Shown here: piece by piece, positions 61,666 to 64,000 of the stretch
How positions within the stretch are numbered: the first letter of the stretch is position 1
Layout of the letters: the number at the start of each line of letters is the position of its first letter
Source of the DNA: Aliiglaciecola sp. CAU 1673
GTDB lineage: Bacteria > Pseudomonadota > Gammaproteobacteria > Enterobacterales > Alteromonadaceae
DNA: 64,000 bases
Direction of reading: 5' to 3'
Assembly (NCBI RefSeq): GCF_029223185.1
Contig: NZ_JARHUG010000015.1
Span: forward strand, 1 to 64,000
The notes under the pieces: model-generated
Databases searched by the model: none
What the model was told of the DNA's origin: nothing
Seen by the model: the letters and a program-made list of their open reading frames with translations, nothing else
Program-made: the position numbers and the translations under genes

Positions 61666-62886
61666 ATGCAAGCCAGCTTAAACCAACGCTTAATATCACT
61701 TGATGTGCTGCGGGGCATCGCCTTGCTTGGCATTTTGCTGATGAATATTCAAAGCTTTGCCATGCCGGGAGCCGCGTATATCAATCCAACAGCCTACGGT
61801 GATCTTACCGGCATCAACCTCTGGGTATGGTCATTAAGTCATATCTTTGCCGACCAGAAATTTATGGCTCTGTTTTCCATGCTTTTTGGCGTCGGGGTAT
61901 TGGTTTTTACCGACAATGCCAAGCAAAAATCGACCTCAGTTGCGACCCTACATTACCGACGCATGGGTTGGTTACTGCTGTTTGGTCTGATCCATGGTTA
62001 CCTTATCTGGTATGGCGATATCCTCTTTTGCTACGCCTTGTGTGGCATGCTGCTGTATTGGGTTAGAAACTGCCGGGTGCGCACCTTGTTGCTGCTGGCG
62101 TTTGTCGCCGCCATCATTGGCAGCGCCTTGAACCTGCTGACGGGTTTCGCCATTGCCCAATTACCGCCGGAAGCGCTGGTTGAGATGAACAAAAGCTGGC
62201 TGCCCAGTGCCGCACAGTTGCAGCAAGAGTTGGATGCCTATCGGGGTAGCTATCTTGAAGCGTTAGCCTTTCGTGCGGAAGAAACTCTGTTTATGCAGAC
62301 CTACGTCATGCTAACGATGTTTATCTGGCGCGCATTGGCCATGATGCTGCTGGGAATGGCGTTGTACCGTCTTGGATTTTTCTCTCTTCGGTTGTCAGTG
62401 AGAAGGTATGTAGTTATCGCTACAACGACGCTGCTTATGGGATTAGCGCTGGTACTTTTCGGACTGAGTCAACACTTTCAGCAAGACTTTGCATTGCAAT
62501 ACAGCATGTTCACCGGCACGCAATTTAATTATTGGGGTTGTTTCCTGATGGCTACTGGCTATGCAGCACTGATAATGGCGTGGGTGAAAGCCGGTGGCCT
62601 TTGCTGGTTTCAGTCTCGCCTGGCTGCGGTGGGCAAAACCGCCTTTAGTAATTACATCCTACAAAGCCTGCTTTGCACTGGGCTATTTTATGGATTGGGT
62701 CTGTTCGGTCATCTTTCCCGCTACGAGCAATTGCTGGTGGTCCAGGCGATATGGCTGTTGCAACTGGTCTTGGCCCCAATCTGGCTGAAACACTTCCAGT
62801 ATGGTCCTTTAGAGTGGTTGTGGCGGGGACTGACATATTGGCGAAAACCGGTATGGACAAAGGCGCAAACAGAAAGGGCGGCATAG
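61666..62886 (+). CDS. DUF418 family membrane protein (YeiB type)
   Basis: The 406-residue protein has about 9-10 membrane helices. Typical DUF418 features are SLDVLRGIALLGILLMNIQSFAMPGA at the N-terminus, FADQKFMALFSMLFGVGV, and the C-terminal LAAVGKTAFSNYILQSLLCTGLFYGLGL and GPLEWLWRGLTYWR. It is a family of unknown function, related to acyltransferase-like membrane proteins. The stop codon lies in the loop of a hairpin (62875-62893). Confidence 0.9.
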   Translation: MQASLNQRLISLDVLRGIALLGILLMNIQSFAMPGAAYINPTAYGDLTGINLWVWSLSHIFADQKFMALFSMLFGVGVLVFTDNAKQKSTSVATLHYRRMGWLLLFGLIHGYLIWYGDILFCYALCGMLLYWVRNCRVRTLLLLAFVAAIIGSALNLLTGFAIAQLPPEALVEMNKSWLPSAAQLQQELDAYRGSYLEALAFRAEETLFMQTYVMLTMFIWRALAMMLLGMALYRLGFFSLRLSVRRYVVIATTTLLMGLALVLFGLSQHFQQDFALQYSMFTGTQFNYWGCFLMATGYAALIMAWVKAGGLCWFQSRLAAVGKTAFSNYILQSLLCTGLFYGLGLFGHLSRYEQLLVVQAIWLLQLVLAPIWLKHFQYGPLEWLWRGLTYWRKPVWTKAQTERAA

Positions 62887-62893
62887 CCGCCCT
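62875..62893. terminator. Hairpin containing the DUF418 stop codon
   Basis: AGGGCGGC (62875-62882), ATA, GCCGCCCT (62886-62893). The TAG stop lies in the loop and stem start. A T-rich run on the minus side (TTTCTGTTTG) suggests it terminates mscS; on the plus strand only GCAAAAACC follows. Confidence 0.6.
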
Positions 62894-62907
62894 GCAAAAA
62901 CCTGGGA

Positions 62908-63729
62908 TTACTCCCCTTCTTTGTGCACATGCACATCCATTTGTGGGAAGGGGATTTCGATACCCTCGGCATCAAAACGCAGCTTAACCTTCTCGGTAAA
63001 GTCCCATTTCACCGCCCAGAAATCGGGCGACTTCACCCACGGACGAACAACAAAATTAACGCTGCTGTCAGCCAGCTCAGACACTGCCACCACAGGAGCA
63101 GGTTCAGTCAAAATACGCTCATCTTCTTTGGTCAGCGCCTCGAGAATTTGTTTGGCTTTTAACAAGTCACTGCCATAGCTGATTCCCACCACCATATCTA
63201 CACGGCGCGTCTCCATGGCAGAGTAGTTTGTGATATTGCTCCCGTAAATGGCACCATTGGGGACGATAGTCATCTTGTTGTCAGGCGTCATAATGGTACT
63301 GGTGAAAATACCGATACTTTTCACCGAACCGGCGGTGCCTGCGGCCTCCACATAGTCACCGGTCTTAAAAGGCCTGAACATCAGCAGCATCACCCCGGCG
63401 GCAAAGTTGGACAGAGAATCCTTCATGGATAAACCGATGGCCAGACCAGCTGCACCGAGTAAGGCAACCAAAGAAGTGGTATCGACGCCCAACTGATCCA
63501 ACGATGCCACTATCACAAACAGCATTAACACGGCGTTCAGGATGGATTTTGCAAAATCCACCAGCATATTGTCGTAATTGGCGCGTTCCATCAGCTTGCC
63601 GAAAAGTGCCATCAGCGCTTTGACGACCCACCGACCAATCACAAAGACCAATATGGCCATGGCGATATTGATCCCCCAGGGGATAAGGTAAGTTTCAATC
63701 AAGGCGGTCATCTGCTCGGTATCCAACAT
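62908..63729 (-). CDS. mscS: Small-conductance mechanosensitive channel MscS
   Basis: The 273-residue channel opens under membrane tension to release solutes. Three N-terminal helices (about 15-40, 55-80, 85-115) include the pore-lining TM3 ALLGAAGLAIGLSMKDSLSNFAAGVMLL. A beta domain follows with FKTGDYVEAAGTAGSVKSIGIFTSTI and VVPNG-type strands. Length is near E. coli MscS (286). ATG 63729 is chosen because GGGAG precedes it closely; another ATG 12 bp upstream is possible. In E. coli mscS adjoins fbaA-pgk-epd; here it is several genes away. Confidence 0.93.
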   Translation of the reverse strand: MLDTEQMTALIETYLIPWGINIAMAILVFVIGRWVVKALMALFGKLMERANYDNMLVDFAKSILNAVLMLFVIVASLDQLGVDTTSLVALLGAAGLAIGLSMKDSLSNFAAGVMLLMFRPFKTGDYVEAAGTAGSVKSIGIFTSTIMTPDNKMTIVPNGAIYGSNITNYSAMETRRVDMVVGISYGSDLLKAKQILEALTKEDERILTEPAPVVAVSELADSSVNFVVRPWVKSPDFWAVKWDFTEKVKLRFDAEGIEIPFPQMDVHVHKEGE

Positions 63730-63741
63730 AGTGTCTCCCAT

Positions 63742-64000
63742 TATTGTTATCTTTTGGCTGCAATAGCATAGAAAAGCACGTTACCCACAGCCAGTACTAT
63801 TTCAGTTTGGCTTACAATTAGGCAATCAGACGCGCTTGGCTTGGAAAGGGTTTTCCCTGGTGCTAACGTTGGTAAAAGGGAGATGCCGCCGACACAGGGC
63901 ATAGGGCGTTGGCTGTAAGAGGCAATTGGCCGCAGAACAACAGTGAACATTGAGTCACGCCAAGCACAACGGAAAAATCTTTGAAAATATTGTCCTTGAA
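63742..64000. other. 259-bp end of the window upstream of mscS
   Basis: No ORF longer than a few dozen codons looks real here. The region holds the mscS promoter and probably the 3' or 5' end of the next gene, which is cut off. I see no terminator hairpin. Confidence 0.4.

Noticed and set aside
63747-63950. A 67-codon minus-strand ORF upstream of mscS
   Set aside because: No ribosome-binding site, no family resemblance; treated as promoter region.
1-64000. tRNA, rRNA, CRISPR arrays, insertion sequences, prophage or integron genes
   Set aside because: None seen on reading both strands; short structured RNAs could still be missed by eye.

Overview
The window looks like a stretch of chromosome from a marine-type gammaproteobacterium, most likely of the Alteromonadales. 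The reasons are the gene neighbourhoods tkt-epd-pgk-fba with metK, an M48 protease and mscS nearby; ygfB-pepP-ubiH-ubiI next to a 6S RNA gene; fau-rpiA-serA; long-form PstC/PstA; and ppk1-ppx. The genus cannot be fixed from sequence alone. I see no rRNA or tRNA gene, CRISPR array, insertion sequence or prophage. Most of the window is ordinary housekeeping chromosome with a few accessory blocks.

Region by region. 1-5.4 kb: YjbQ and a phosphate importer operon pstC-pstA-pstB on the minus strand, without pstS or phoU. The pstB stop codon lies inside a long GC-rich hairpin. 5.6-10.4 kb: a GcvR-like ACT protein, ppk1-ppx behind a plausible Pho box, and an HU gene. 10.4-18.6 kb: a PQQ-type sugar dehydrogenase, then a compact cluster of an asparagine-synthase-type amidotransferase, an aspartate-carbamoyltransferase-like enzyme with an altered amino-acid pocket, an unannotated 40-residue membrane protein, an SSS-family symporter and a membrane-anchored small protein. 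An M20 carbamoylase/ureidase-type hydrolase lies divergently. This cluster is the best candidate for an undescribed pathway (carbamoyl or ureido compounds).

18.6-33.4 kb: metallo-beta-lactamase-fold hydrolase, small stress/enzyme genes, a zinc-ribbon/TPR-like membrane protein, NDH-2, a MacAB-like ABC exporter (adaptor, ATPase, two FtsX-like permeases) with a DUF2254 protein, two periplasmic binding-protein-like genes, and an orphan flagellin lysine methylase FliB. 33.4-45.6 kb: the ubiquinone hydroxylases ubiI/ubiH, pepP, ygfB, then 6S RNA (ssrS). The usual zapA gene is missing between ygfB and ssrS. About 4.7 kb (a lipase-like lipoprotein, two convergent DoxX paralogues, a GAF hybrid histidine kinase) separates ssrS from its usual partner fau, followed by rpiA and serA.

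45.7-52.7 kb: a tightly overlapping operon of a secreted cupredoxin-like protein, a membrane GGDEF/EAL protein, an outer-membrane beta-barrel and a TPR-like exported protein. The last gene has been tandemly duplicated together with the final codons of the barrel gene. A DUF481 outer-membrane protein follows. 52.9-64 kb: class I fructose-bisphosphate aldolase, pgk, epd and tkt (minus strand), then metK behind tandem MetJ operators, an HDOD protein, an M48 lipoprotein protease, a DUF418 membrane protein and an MscS channel.

Several genes use TTG starts, sometimes at overlaps with the preceding gene. Starts were chosen by ribosome-binding sites, homologous length and overlap logic. All family assignments are from recognising sequence motifs by eye; no database search was run.
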